A DNA stretch of 7,121 nucleotides from the NCBI GenBank assembly GCA_025454185.1, contig JALOOY010000114.1, positions 1 to 7,121 of the forward strand, read 5' to 3'. The stretch comes from Thermodesulfobacteriota bacterium. Lineage in GTDB: Bacteria; Desulfobacterota; RBG-13-43-22. Below, one piece after another: positions 1 to 5,731 of this stretch. The notes beneath the pieces were generated by a model, which saw only the letters and a list, made by a program, of their open reading frames with translations, was not told where the DNA came from and did not search any database. Both the position numbers and the translations under genes were made by a program. Numbering within the stretch: the first letter of the stretch is position 1; every line of letters starts with the position of its first letter.

Positions 1-605
1 ACGTTTCCCGAAAATGAAGAATTGAGGATGTACGGCGAAGAGTAGTAGTTGGCAATGGCCCCGCCGACGTTTTCGGCCAGGTTGTCCTTAAAGACGCAGT
101 TGATGACCACCGGAATCAAATCCCCGCACCGGTCAAAATATATGGCGCCGCCCATGTAATCATTGGGATTAAGGTAGGAACCGGATTTTCCCCTGGTTAT
201 GGTGAACCCGTCTATCCTCGGCGCACCATAATAGACATAAAAACAGCGGTGCAGGTTCTGGCCGTCGATCGTTGTCGTATTGTTTCTTATGTCCCTCTGG
301 CTTAACTCGGTCTCGCCGCCGGCAAATCCACCGTAAATACTGATCATCTTCATATTCAGGTTGATGGTGGAGGCAAGAGGATATATCCCCTTCTTTACCC
401 AGATCTCGTCCGAACCGACGGCCCAGGGAACGGCCTCCTGGATCGTCTTGAAGGCCTCGTGCCAACTGGTGCCGTTTCCGGAAACGCCCTGGGCAGCATC
501 CACATACCAAACGGCAGCCTGGGCGGAAAGGGTTAAGCTGGACAAAAGCAAGAATAGGAGCGTGATCAGGGCGAATCTTCCAAGACGGTGTAACATCTTC
601 TTCAT
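1..605 (-). CDS. Secreted parallel beta-helix (PMP/choice-of-anchor type) repeat protein, 3' end outside window
   Basis: The first 201 codons are visible; the frame is open to the window edge. Residues 1-30 form a signal peptide: basic MKKMLHRLGR, a Leu-rich core (residues 11-26) and an AQA cleavage motif near residue 30, so the product is exported. The mature protein opens with WYVDAAQG and continues with a GNGTSWHEAFKTIQEA segment, EIWVKKGIY (67-75), IYGGF (90-94), TIDG (112-115) and DGFTITRG (132-139). Two GGAI motifs follow (152-155, 181-184), each with a following F-x-x-N or F-S-G-N. These are the hallmarks of right-handed beta-helix proteins with chlamydial-PMP-like repeats, usually surface-attached or secreted; the ligand is unknown. 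The anchor would be at the unseen C terminus. The start could be ATG 605 or ATG 596: AAGG directly abuts the first ATG, so it suits the second better. The gene lies downstream of the two-component pair, behind a predicted sigma54 promoter. Confidence 0.85.
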   Translation of the reverse strand, partial: MKKMLHRLGRFALITLLFLLLSSLTLSAQAAVWYVDAAQGVSGNGTSWHEAFKTIQEAVPWAVGSDEIWVKKGIYPLASTINLNMKMISIYGGFAGGETELSQRDIRNNTTTIDGQNLHRCFYVYYGAPRIDGFTITRGKSGSYLNPNDYMGGAIYFDRCGDLIPVVINCVFKDNLAENVGGAIANYYSSPYILNSSFSGN

Positions 606-670
606 CCTTATTTTAGACGTTCCGGCCTGAACGGCCGCAGAGAAGTGGGGGAAAATAAAAATAATTGTAT

Positions 671-687
671 AGCAAAATTTATGCCTG
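671..687 (-). promoter_or_regulatory. Predicted sigma54 (-24/-12) promoter of the beta-helix gene
   Basis: On the minus strand the sequence reads CAGGCATAAATTTTGCT. Against the sigma54 consensus YTGGCACGRNNNTTGCW it keeps the GG (685-684), CA, and TTGCT, with the invariant 12-bp distance from GG to GC (673-672). Mismatches fall at the T before GG and at two weakly conserved positions after CA. The implied start of transcription is near 660, giving a leader of about 55 nt. An adjacent sigma54-activator gene and the enhancer-like palindromes upstream support the call. A weak sigma70 alternative (TTAAGT, 16 bp, TATACA) overlaps the same bases. Confidence 0.68.
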
Positions 688-718
688 ACTTAACGCAGAA
701 GAAGGCCTGGATTGACCA

Positions 719-731
719 TAAAAAATTGAAT
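719..731 (-). promoter_or_regulatory. IHF-like site and A/T-rich bendable stretch between enhancer and promoter
   Basis: On the minus strand, ATTCAATTTTTTA matches the IHF consensus WATCAANNNNTTR at all but one fixed position. It is centred about 65 bp upstream of the predicted start of transcription, between the palindromes and the -24 element, which is where IHF bends DNA at many NtrC-type promoters. It sits in a run of A/T from roughly 719 to 757, so a chance match is easier here. The position supports the call more than the match does. Confidence 0.4.
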
Positions 732-798
732 AAAAATAATAAGATAAAGTAGAAAAACCGAAGGGGCGGGCAGGCTGCTGAACAGGACTCGACAGGGC

Positions 799-812
799 GG
801 TTGAAATCAACC
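799..812. promoter_or_regulatory. Palindromic operator, proximal copy (putative response-regulator enhancer site)
   Basis: GGTTGAAATCAACC consists of 6-bp perfect inverted arms around AA; the flanking C798 and G813 extend the arms to 7 bp. Its centre is about 145 bp upstream of the predicted sigma54 transcription start. It is one of two identical copies in the spacer directly after the NtrC-type regulator gene, as expected for a dimeric Fis-type HTH protein that activates at a distance. As RNA it would form only a 5-6 bp hairpin without a U-tract, so a terminator role is unlikely. Confidence 0.65.
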
Positions 813-829
813 GCTCCGGCCAGAGCGAT

Positions 830-843
830 GGTTGAAATCAACC
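830..843. promoter_or_regulatory. Palindromic operator, distal copy (putative response-regulator enhancer site)
   Basis: This is a second exact copy of GGTTGAAATCAACC. It is centred 31 bp from the proximal copy (about three helical turns, so the same DNA face) and about 176 bp upstream of the predicted transcription start. It lies 17 bp past the regulator's stop codon. The spacing resembles that of paired NtrC sites at sigma54 enhancers, which allow cooperative binding and oligomerisation. I found no further copy elsewhere in the window. Confidence 0.65.
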
Positions 844-860
844 GGGATGTAGATAGGGAG

Positions 861-2225
861 TTAGGTCAGGTTCTGCAGAATCATCCTGTAACGCAAATGA
901 CTGCGGCTGATGCCGAGCATTTTGGCCGCCTGGGTTTTGTTGCCCATGGCCTGGTCCAGTGCCCGGCGGATCAGGTCCCGTTCGGCCTCGGCCAGAGTGG
1001 GCAGTGGAGAAGGTCCGGCCGGAGGAGTTGGGGCTTCCTCCCGTTCCTCTTCACCCCAGATAAAGGGATAGGCGGACAGGGCCTCCACCCCCACGACGCC
1101 CTCCCGGTTCAACAGGGCCGCCGAGCGGAGCACATTCATCAATTCCCGCACATTTCCCGGCCAGGGATAGGCTGCCAGCAGTTCATGGGCCTCGTCATTC
1201 AGATGGAGATCGGGACGGCCGATTTCGGCCCCGAAGACGTTCAGGAAATGCGTGGACAGAAGAGGAATATCCTCCTGCCTTTCCCGCAGCGCCGGGATAT
1301 GAACCGGAAAGGCCATGAGGCGGTGCAACAGGTCCGGCCGGAATTTTCCCTGCTCAACCAGCTCCTTCAGCGTCCGGTTGCTGGAGGCCAGGATCCGGCA
1401 GCCCACGGCAACTTCGCGCGATGAGCCCAGGGGATAAAAACGCTTGTCTTCGATGGCCTGCAGGGTTTTGGCCTGGAGCGACAGGTCCAGCTCGCTGATC
1501 TCATCCAGAAACAGGGTCCCGCCCTGGGCCAACTGGAATTTTCCCTTGACCCGGGCCACGGCGCCGGTGAAGGCCCCCTTCTCATGGCCGAACAACTCGC
1601 TTTCGAGTAAATTCGAGGGGATGGCGGCGCAGTTGATTTTAACGAAGGGACCTTCTTTGGTTGTTCCTAACCGGTGGATCAGCCGGGCGATCAGGTCTTT
1701 TCCCGTTCCCGTTTCCCCCAGGAGCAGCACCGTGTAGTCGGTCGGGGCCACGGTCTGGACCCGATTTAAAAGCATTTTAACGGGTCGGGATTCCCCGATA
1801 AATTCGGCTGCGCCCAGGCTTTCCTTCAGCAGTTCCTTAAGATTGCGGTTTTCTTCGGCCAGGGCTCTGACTTTCAGGGCGTTGCGGACGGCTGCCAACA
1901 GGTATTCTTCCTGGAAGGGTTTGGTCAGGTAATCGAAGGCCCCCTCCTTGATCAGTTCCACGGCTGACGGTATGGAGCCGAAGGCGGTCAGGGCAATAAA
2001 GGGGGTTTCCGGAGAAACACGGTTACGATGCCGGAGCAGGTCGGGTCCGCTGAAGGGCTCCATGAAGAGATCGGATAAAATCAGGTCAAAGTCCTGTTCC
2101 TCCAGGAGACGGGCCGCTGTCTTCCCTTCGGTGGCCGTAACCACCTCGTAATGCTCGGGTTGCAGCATGAGGCTCAAAATTTTGCAGTAGCGGCTTTCGT
2201 CGTCCACGACCAGGATGCGGGGCAT
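861..2225 (-). CDS. NtrC-family sigma54-dependent response regulator (REC-AAA+-Fis HTH)
   Basis: This 454-residue protein has the full length and domain order of the NtrC/AtoC class. The receiver domain (about 1-120) has acidic pair D8/D9, phospho-acceptor D52, T80 and K102. A linker helix leads to the AAA+ domain (about 140-370). That domain carries Walker A GETGTGKD (170-177), the sigma54-contacting GAFTGA loop (217-222), Walker B TLFLDE (237-242), and a FRPDLLHRL segment (295-303). After a Pro/Glu-rich linker, a Fis-type helix-turn-helix occupies about 411-454 (GNKTQAAKMLGISRSHLRYR). All residues needed for phosphorylation, ATP hydrolysis and sigma54 contact are present, so it should be an active enhancer-binding protein. 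The start is ATG 2225, with GAGGAG at 2238-2233, eight bases upstream. It follows the kinase gene by 144 bp on the same strand and is its probable partner. The tandem palindromes just past its stop are its likely targets. Confidence 0.95.
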   Translation of the reverse strand: MPRILVVDDESRYCKILSLMLQPEHYEVVTATEGKTAARLLEEQDFDLILSDLFMEPFSGPDLLRHRNRVSPETPFIALTAFGSIPSAVELIKEGAFDYLTKPFQEEYLLAAVRNALKVRALAEENRNLKELLKESLGAAEFIGESRPVKMLLNRVQTVAPTDYTVLLLGETGTGKDLIARLIHRLGTTKEGPFVKINCAAIPSNLLESELFGHEKGAFTGAVARVKGKFQLAQGGTLFLDEISELDLSLQAKTLQAIEDKRFYPLGSSREVAVGCRILASSNRTLKELVEQGKFRPDLLHRLMAFPVHIPALRERQEDIPLLSTHFLNVFGAEIGRPDLHLNDEAHELLAAYPWPGNVRELMNVLRSAALLNREGVVGVEALSAYPFIWGEEEREEAPTPPAGPSPLPTLAEAERDLIRRALDQAMGNKTQAAKMLGISRSHLRYRMILQNLT

Positions 2226-2240
2226 GGGATCACTCCTCTT

Positions 2241-2253
2241 TTACAAATTGTAA
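2241..2253. promoter_or_regulatory. Small palindrome upstream of the response-regulator start
   Basis: TTACAAATTGTAA has 6-bp inverted arms around one base and lies 16-28 bp upstream of the regulator's ATG, next to its Shine-Dalgarno sequence. It could be an operator for autoregulation or for a repressor. It does not resemble the GGTTGA palindromes, so a different protein would bind it. A/T-rich palindromes of this size also arise by chance. Confidence 0.25.
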
Positions 2254-2329
2254 TAAACCCCTAGGCCCGGGGCGGGCACCCACGAATAATAAAAATGGCA
2301 ACAATAACAATATATTACCGCAATTCGCT

Positions 2330-2356
2330 GTTGGCTGTCGGACGTTGGCTGTTCGG
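2330..2356. repeat. Short imperfect direct repeat in the kinase-regulator spacer
   Basis: GTTGGCTGTCGG (2330-2341) recurs 14 bp further on as GTTGGCTGTTCGG (2344-2356), followed by a run of eight or nine T. The 144-bp spacer (2226-2369) also holds a G/C-rich inverted repeat (GCCCG/CGGGC, 2265-2277). I see no convincing terminator or promoter in it. The repeat looks like a low-complexity intergenic element. The kinase and regulator could still be cotranscribed through it. Confidence 0.35.
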
Positions 2357-2369
2357 TCTTTTTTTTGTA

Positions 2370-4865
2370 TTAAAAAGGGAAAAACAGGGTGACCCTGGCG
2401 CCCTGCCCAGCGGGAGATTCTATCCGGGCGGAGCCCCCGTGGGCCTCAGCTACTTTTTTCACCAAAGCAAGACCCAGGCCAAGTCCGGATTCCTTGGTGG
2501 TAAAAAAACGGTCAAACACCCGCGGCAGGGCTTTGGCCGGGATGCCCTTTCCGGTGTCCTCCACGGAGACCCAGGCTTTTCCCGAGGACCGCTCCAGGCC
2601 GGTGGCCAGGAGTAATTGACCGCCCGCGGGCATGGCGTCTTCCGCATTGGCCAGCAGGTTCAGCAGCACCTGGTAGACCTGTCGGGAATCGATGGGGACG
2701 GTTTCACCCTGCAGACCCAGCTCAAAACGGATGGCCAGGGGGGGGGTGGCCTTTCTTCGGGAGTCCCAGAGAAAGGCCACCGATTGCACCAGATCGTCCA
2801 GGTCCGTCGGATTTTTTTCCGGCGGCGCCATGCGGGCAAAGCGCATGAACTCATCCGTCAAAGCCGTCAAGCGATCGGTTTCCTCGAGGATGAATTGCAG
2901 GATCTCGGTTTGTTGCGAAGGGTCCCGCCCTTTGAGCAGAATTTCCGCGGAGCCCCGGATAATGCCCAAGGGGTTCTTGAGCTCATGGGCCAGTACGGCC
3001 GCGCCTTCCCCCAGATTGGCCATCTGCTCGGCCTGCAAAAGACGGATGTTCAACTCGCCCAAAGAACGATTGGTCTGTTGCAGTCCTTCCAAAAGACGGG
3101 CATTGCCCACCAGGTGGGCCGCTTGCGTGGCCAGGGAGGCGATTACTTGAAATTCTTTCCTGGTGAGCAGGCGATGGCTTCTGGTTTCCCCCAAAAGATA
3201 AAATCCCCAGAGGTCATCCACGCTTTTTAAGGGGACGATGGTGGCTACCCCCTTGTTTTTCAGCAGAATCAGCGCCCGCTGGTCCCCGAAACGCTCCTCC
3301 TCGGTCAGGAAGTCCCAGAACGTTTTAAAAGGTTCTTTTTTTTCCAATTCTTCCAGAGCGGACAGGGAAGGTTCGCCCAGTTGCAGCCAGCCTTTCGGAC
3401 TTTGGGTCAATTCCCAGGCCTGGCCATGGGGCCGTCGCAGCAACAGAGCACTGCGATCTATGGTCAGCCTGTCCGGCAGGTCTTCCAAAAGAACAGCAGC
3501 GATTTCTGGCACATTGGAGGATCGGGAAATCTTGGTACTCTCTTCCAGCAGCAGGACGGGAAGGCCGATGCGCTCCGGGAAAAGGGCGCGGTTAATCCCT
3601 CGTTGGACTTGGTTCTTAAGGGGATTAAAGACAAAGGCTAAGCCCACCAGGACCAGAAGGTCTGAACGGAACCAGGATTCAGCCCCCAACCCGGCCACGA
3701 GTTTTTCTTTGATCACCCATAGCGCGGCCAAGTAGGCCAGGGAAAGCAGTCCGGCTGACAACCCGAATACCAGGCTTCCTTCAATCACCCGGTCCACGTC
3801 CATCAGCCGATAGCGGTAAAAAGCAAAAAAATAAGAAAACACGATCAAAGGCAGCGGGATCAGGGCCAGGTTGTACTGGATCACCGGGACGCCACCGAGG
3901 GCAACCGGCAGGGAATAGAGGAAAATATAGGGAAACATGCCGATCAGGTGTCCCCAGAGGAGCCATTTGAGTTGGGCTTTCAAGACGGCATCCTGCGAGG
4001 AATAGTAGGAATGTCCCAGGATGGCAAAAGTAACAGCGACCACGACACCGGCATTCAAATGAAACAGACGCAGGGAGCGGTCATAAGCGTTGATGGGTCC
4101 GCCGGGGAATATCAGGGCCACACTGAGTAGGGCCGCCGGAGGGACCAGAAAAACAACCCAGGGGACCCAGGAAGGCAACCGAAAATGTCCTCTCCGGTTC
4201 AGAAAGATGATGATGAGCATCAGCCAGGCGGAAAAGATAAAGGACAGAGAGCCTAAGCGGATAACAATCAAAAAAGGTAGACGGGGCCCCATTTCCAGGG
4301 CCAGGTGGCGAGCGGAATGGTTGAAGATGCTTAAGGCCGCTATCAAAAGAAGAAAGGCAAGGAGGTTGACCCGGGCCTGAACGGGGTAGCGAAGGAACAG
4401 GTAGCCTCCACTGAAGAGGATGAACCAGGCCAGAAACCAGATCCAAAATGGTCCCCAGAGATCAGTCAGGGAAAAAGACCGCAAGGTGAGAAAGACGGTG
4501 CGTTCGACACCCTGCTGATCCGTGACCGAAATCGCTGTCCTTTTAGACAAAGACCAGGACGGCCCTTCCCCGGGAGGGAAGCGCAGCAGCAATCGAAACC
4601 ACTGGAAAACGGGAATGCCGTCAATCGCCGTAATCCGCCAGCCAACCGTCAGCGGGGCACTCGTCCGGGCGTCGACCAGCTTCTGGATGGTATAACCGTC
4701 GGCGTGAAAACTACCGAACACTCCGGACTGCGGCGCTTTTACGAACAGCCGCATTTGGTCCAGCCCGTAGATGGTGATTAGGAGAAAAGCCGCGATGACA
4801 GCGGCCTGGGCCGGGCGGGAGCGGGTGGCCGGTGCGGATATCAGGCCGGGGGATTCAGAAGGCAT
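2370..4865 (-). CDS. Multi-pass membrane sensor histidine kinase with PDZ-like extracytoplasmic segment and GAF-like domain
   Basis: The protein is 831 residues from ATG 4865. TM1 (about 20-38) is followed by an extracytoplasmic stretch of about 95 residues containing GWRITAIDGIPV (75-86), typical of the ligand-groove region of PDZ domains. Roughly nine more hydrophobic segments follow up to about residue 420. They include YRYRLMDVDRVIEGSLVFG and NPLKNQVQRGINRALFPER, motifs seen in a family of multi-TM bacterial kinases. A GAF-like region (about 440-590) precedes the dimerisation helix with phospho-acceptor His 627 (AHELKNPLG). The ATPase domain has the N-box (LLNLLANAEDAMP, Asn 740), G1 (DTGKGIP), F-box (FDRFFTTKE) and G2 (GLGLGLALVKK). 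It should autophosphorylate and pass phosphate to the regulator downstream. A GTG at 4976 would add 37 residues but lacks a ribosome site and leaves only 20 bp to the divergent gene, so ATG 4865 is preferred. The signal sensed is unknown. Confidence 0.9.
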   Translation of the reverse strand: MPSESPGLISAPATRSRPAQAAVIAAFLLITIYGLDQMRLFVKAPQSGVFGSFHADGYTIQKLVDARTSAPLTVGWRITAIDGIPVFQWFRLLLRFPPGEGPSWSLSKRTAISVTDQQGVERTVFLTLRSFSLTDLWGPFWIWFLAWFILFSGGYLFLRYPVQARVNLLAFLLLIAALSIFNHSARHLALEMGPRLPFLIVIRLGSLSFIFSAWLMLIIIFLNRRGHFRLPSWVPWVVFLVPPAALLSVALIFPGGPINAYDRSLRLFHLNAGVVVAVTFAILGHSYYSSQDAVLKAQLKWLLWGHLIGMFPYIFLYSLPVALGGVPVIQYNLALIPLPLIVFSYFFAFYRYRLMDVDRVIEGSLVFGLSAGLLSLAYLAALWVIKEKLVAGLGAESWFRSDLLVLVGLAFVFNPLKNQVQRGINRALFPERIGLPVLLLEESTKISRSSNVPEIAAVLLEDLPDRLTIDRSALLLRRPHGQAWELTQSPKGWLQLGEPSLSALEELEKKEPFKTFWDFLTEEERFGDQRALILLKNKGVATIVPLKSVDDLWGFYLLGETRSHRLLTRKEFQVIASLATQAAHLVGNARLLEGLQQTNRSLGELNIRLLQAEQMANLGEGAAVLAHELKNPLGIIRGSAEILLKGRDPSQQTEILQFILEETDRLTALTDEFMRFARMAPPEKNPTDLDDLVQSVAFLWDSRRKATPPLAIRFELGLQGETVPIDSRQVYQVLLNLLANAEDAMPAGGQLLLATGLERSSGKAWVSVEDTGKGIPAKALPRVFDRFFTTKESGLGLGLALVKKVAEAHGGSARIESPAGQGARVTLFFPF

Positions 4866-4871
4866 GCCTTG

Positions 4872-4877
4872 TTCCTT
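4872..4877 (-). promoter_or_regulatory. Ribosome binding site fixing the kinase start at ATG 4865
   Basis: AAGGAA on the minus strand lies six bases before ATG 4865. The in-frame upstream GTG at 4976 is preceded by TAATACAAG, which has no purine-rich site. Confidence 0.6.
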
Positions 4878-4923
4878 GAAAACGAAAGATACACAATCCG
4901 TTCTGGGGATTTCACTGGAGGCT

Positions 4924-4951
4924 ATTTTACCGGGTTTAAGGTTGGGTTCAA
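4924..4951 (-). promoter_or_regulatory. Predicted sigma70 promoter of the kinase gene
   Basis: On the minus strand TTGAAC (4951-4946) and TAAAAT (4929-4924) are separated by 16 bp. The -10 matches consensus at five of six positions and the -35 at four of six. Transcription would start near 4917, giving a leader of about 50 nt to ATG 4865. The promoter lies inside the coding sequence implied by the longer GTG start, which argues against that start. Confidence 0.45.
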
Positions 4952-4959
4952 GAAAATAC

Positions 4960-4989
4960 TTGGGGGAACGGCGCACCTTGTATTAAAAT
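4960..4989 (+). promoter_or_regulatory. Possible sigma70 promoter of the phosphoribosyltransferase gene
   Basis: TTGGGG (4960-4965) and TAAAAT (4984-4989) are separated by 18 bp. The match is modest. Transcription would start near 4996-4997, at the first ATG, which implies a leaderless message or use of the second ATG at 5018. No Shine-Dalgarno sequence precedes ATG 4997, which fits a leaderless start. Confidence 0.25.
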
Positions 4990-4996
4990 AACCGCT

Positions 4997-5731
4997 ATGA
5001 ATCCATTGGGAAAAATTATGGAAGTCCCGGATCTGCGGGATCGCCTGCGCATCTTCCGCAGCCGGGAGCATGCCGGCCGGGTGGTGGCCGGCATGCTGGA
5101 AAATTTTCGGGGTACCCATACCCTGATCCTGGGCATTCCCTCCGGCGGCATCCCGGTGGCCGTGGCCGTGGCCGAGGAACTGAATCTACCCCTGGAGGCG
5201 GCGGTGGTCAGCAAGATCACCCTGCCCTGGAATAACGAGGCCGGGTACGGGGCCGTGGCCTTTGACGGGACGGTGCGCTTGAACGAGGAGCTGCTTCCCC
5301 ATTTGCGTTTGACCGAAAAGCAGATGGCGGAGGGTTTGGAAAAAACCAAAGAGAAGGTGGCACGCCGGGTCCATAAATTTCGGGGTGACCGGCCCTGGCC
5401 GCAGCTTAAAGACCGGACGGCCATCCTGGTGGACGACGGTCTGGCTTCGGGTTTTACCATGCTCACGGCCGTGGCGGCAGTCCGGCGGCTGGAAGCCGAA
5501 CAGGTCGTCATCGCCGTGCCCACCGGGAGTGAGGACCGGGTGCGCAAAGTCGCCCGCGAGGTGGACGCCCTCTATTGCGCCAATATCCGCGCCGGCTGGG
5601 GTTTTGCCGTGGCCGAGGCTTATCAGCGCTGGTTCGATCTCGAGGAGGAGGACGCCGTCCGGATGTTTCAGGAGTTTCAAACGAAAGGAGTCTCGTCGCC
5701 CGTTGGCCCGGAAAAAGGATCAAAAAGATAA
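4997..5731 (+). CDS. Type I phosphoribosyltransferase-like protein (COG1926-like)
   Basis: This 244-residue protein has the 13-residue PRPP-binding loop TAILVDDGLASGFT (141-154) with the Asp pair D146/D147. The N-terminal block HAGRVVAGML, GIPSGGIPVAVAVAEEL (46-62) and SKITLPWNNEAGYGAVA (72-88) is typical of the 'predicted phosphoribosyltransferase' family. In that family the first loop is usually PRGG; here it is PSGG. The C-terminal part (AVPTGSEDRVRKVA, then a WGFAVAEAYQRWFDL segment) also fits. It is probably cytoplasmic; the physiological base substrate is unknown for this family and I do not assign one. ATG 4997 has no clear ribosome site; ATG 5018 (MEVPDLRD) is the alternative start. 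The gene is divergent from the kinase and its last 29 bp overlap the next gene, so the two are probably translated together. Confidence 0.85.
   Translation: MNPLGKIMEVPDLRDRLRIFRSREHAGRVVAGMLENFRGTHTLILGIPSGGIPVAVAVAEELNLPLEAAVVSKITLPWNNEAGYGAVAFDGTVRLNEELLPHLRLTEKQMAEGLEKTKEKVARRVHKFRGDRPWPQLKDRTAILVDDGLASGFTMLTAVAAVRRLEAEQVVIAVPTGSEDRVRKVAREVDALYCANIRAGWGFAVAEAYQRWFDLEEEDAVRMFQEFQTKGVSSPVGPEKGSKR
5684..5690 (+). promoter_or_regulatory. Ribosome binding site for the SWIM/SNF2-like gene, inside the upstream gene
   Basis: AAAGGAG lies within the last codons of the phosphoribosyltransferase gene, 12 bases before the TTG at 5703. It is the only strong Shine-Dalgarno sequence near the start of the next frame. 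The spacing is longer than usual, so the start is probable rather than certain. Confidence 0.45.

Noticed and set aside
169..510. Minus-strand open frame of 113 residues
   Set aside because: It is out of frame with the beta-helix gene, whose own frame shows a signal peptide and family motifs over the same bases.
740..770. Possible terminator after the response regulator (CCG, loop, CGG, then T5 on the minus strand)
   Set aside because: The stem is only three base pairs, too weak for an intrinsic terminator.
799..843. Tandem palindromes as a transcription terminator or RNA hairpin pair
   Set aside because: Stems of 5-6 bp without a U-tract; identical sequence, helical spacing and position favour a protein-binding DNA site.
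801..1424. Plus-strand open frame of 207 residues across the operators and regulator gene
   Set aside because: It is antisense to conserved AAA+ and HTH coding sequence and its translation has no recognisable features.
2265..2277. G/C-rich inverted repeat as a terminator for the kinase gene
   Set aside because: No T-run follows on either strand close enough to act as an intrinsic terminator.
2344..2369. T-rich run after GTTGGCTGTTCGGTC as a plus-strand terminator
   Set aside because: No stable stem precedes the T-run, and there is no plus-strand gene ending there.
4948..5547. Minus-strand 199-residue frame, with several others antisense to the phosphoribosyltransferase
   Set aside because: Low-complexity Ser/Arg-rich translation opposite a well supported conserved gene.
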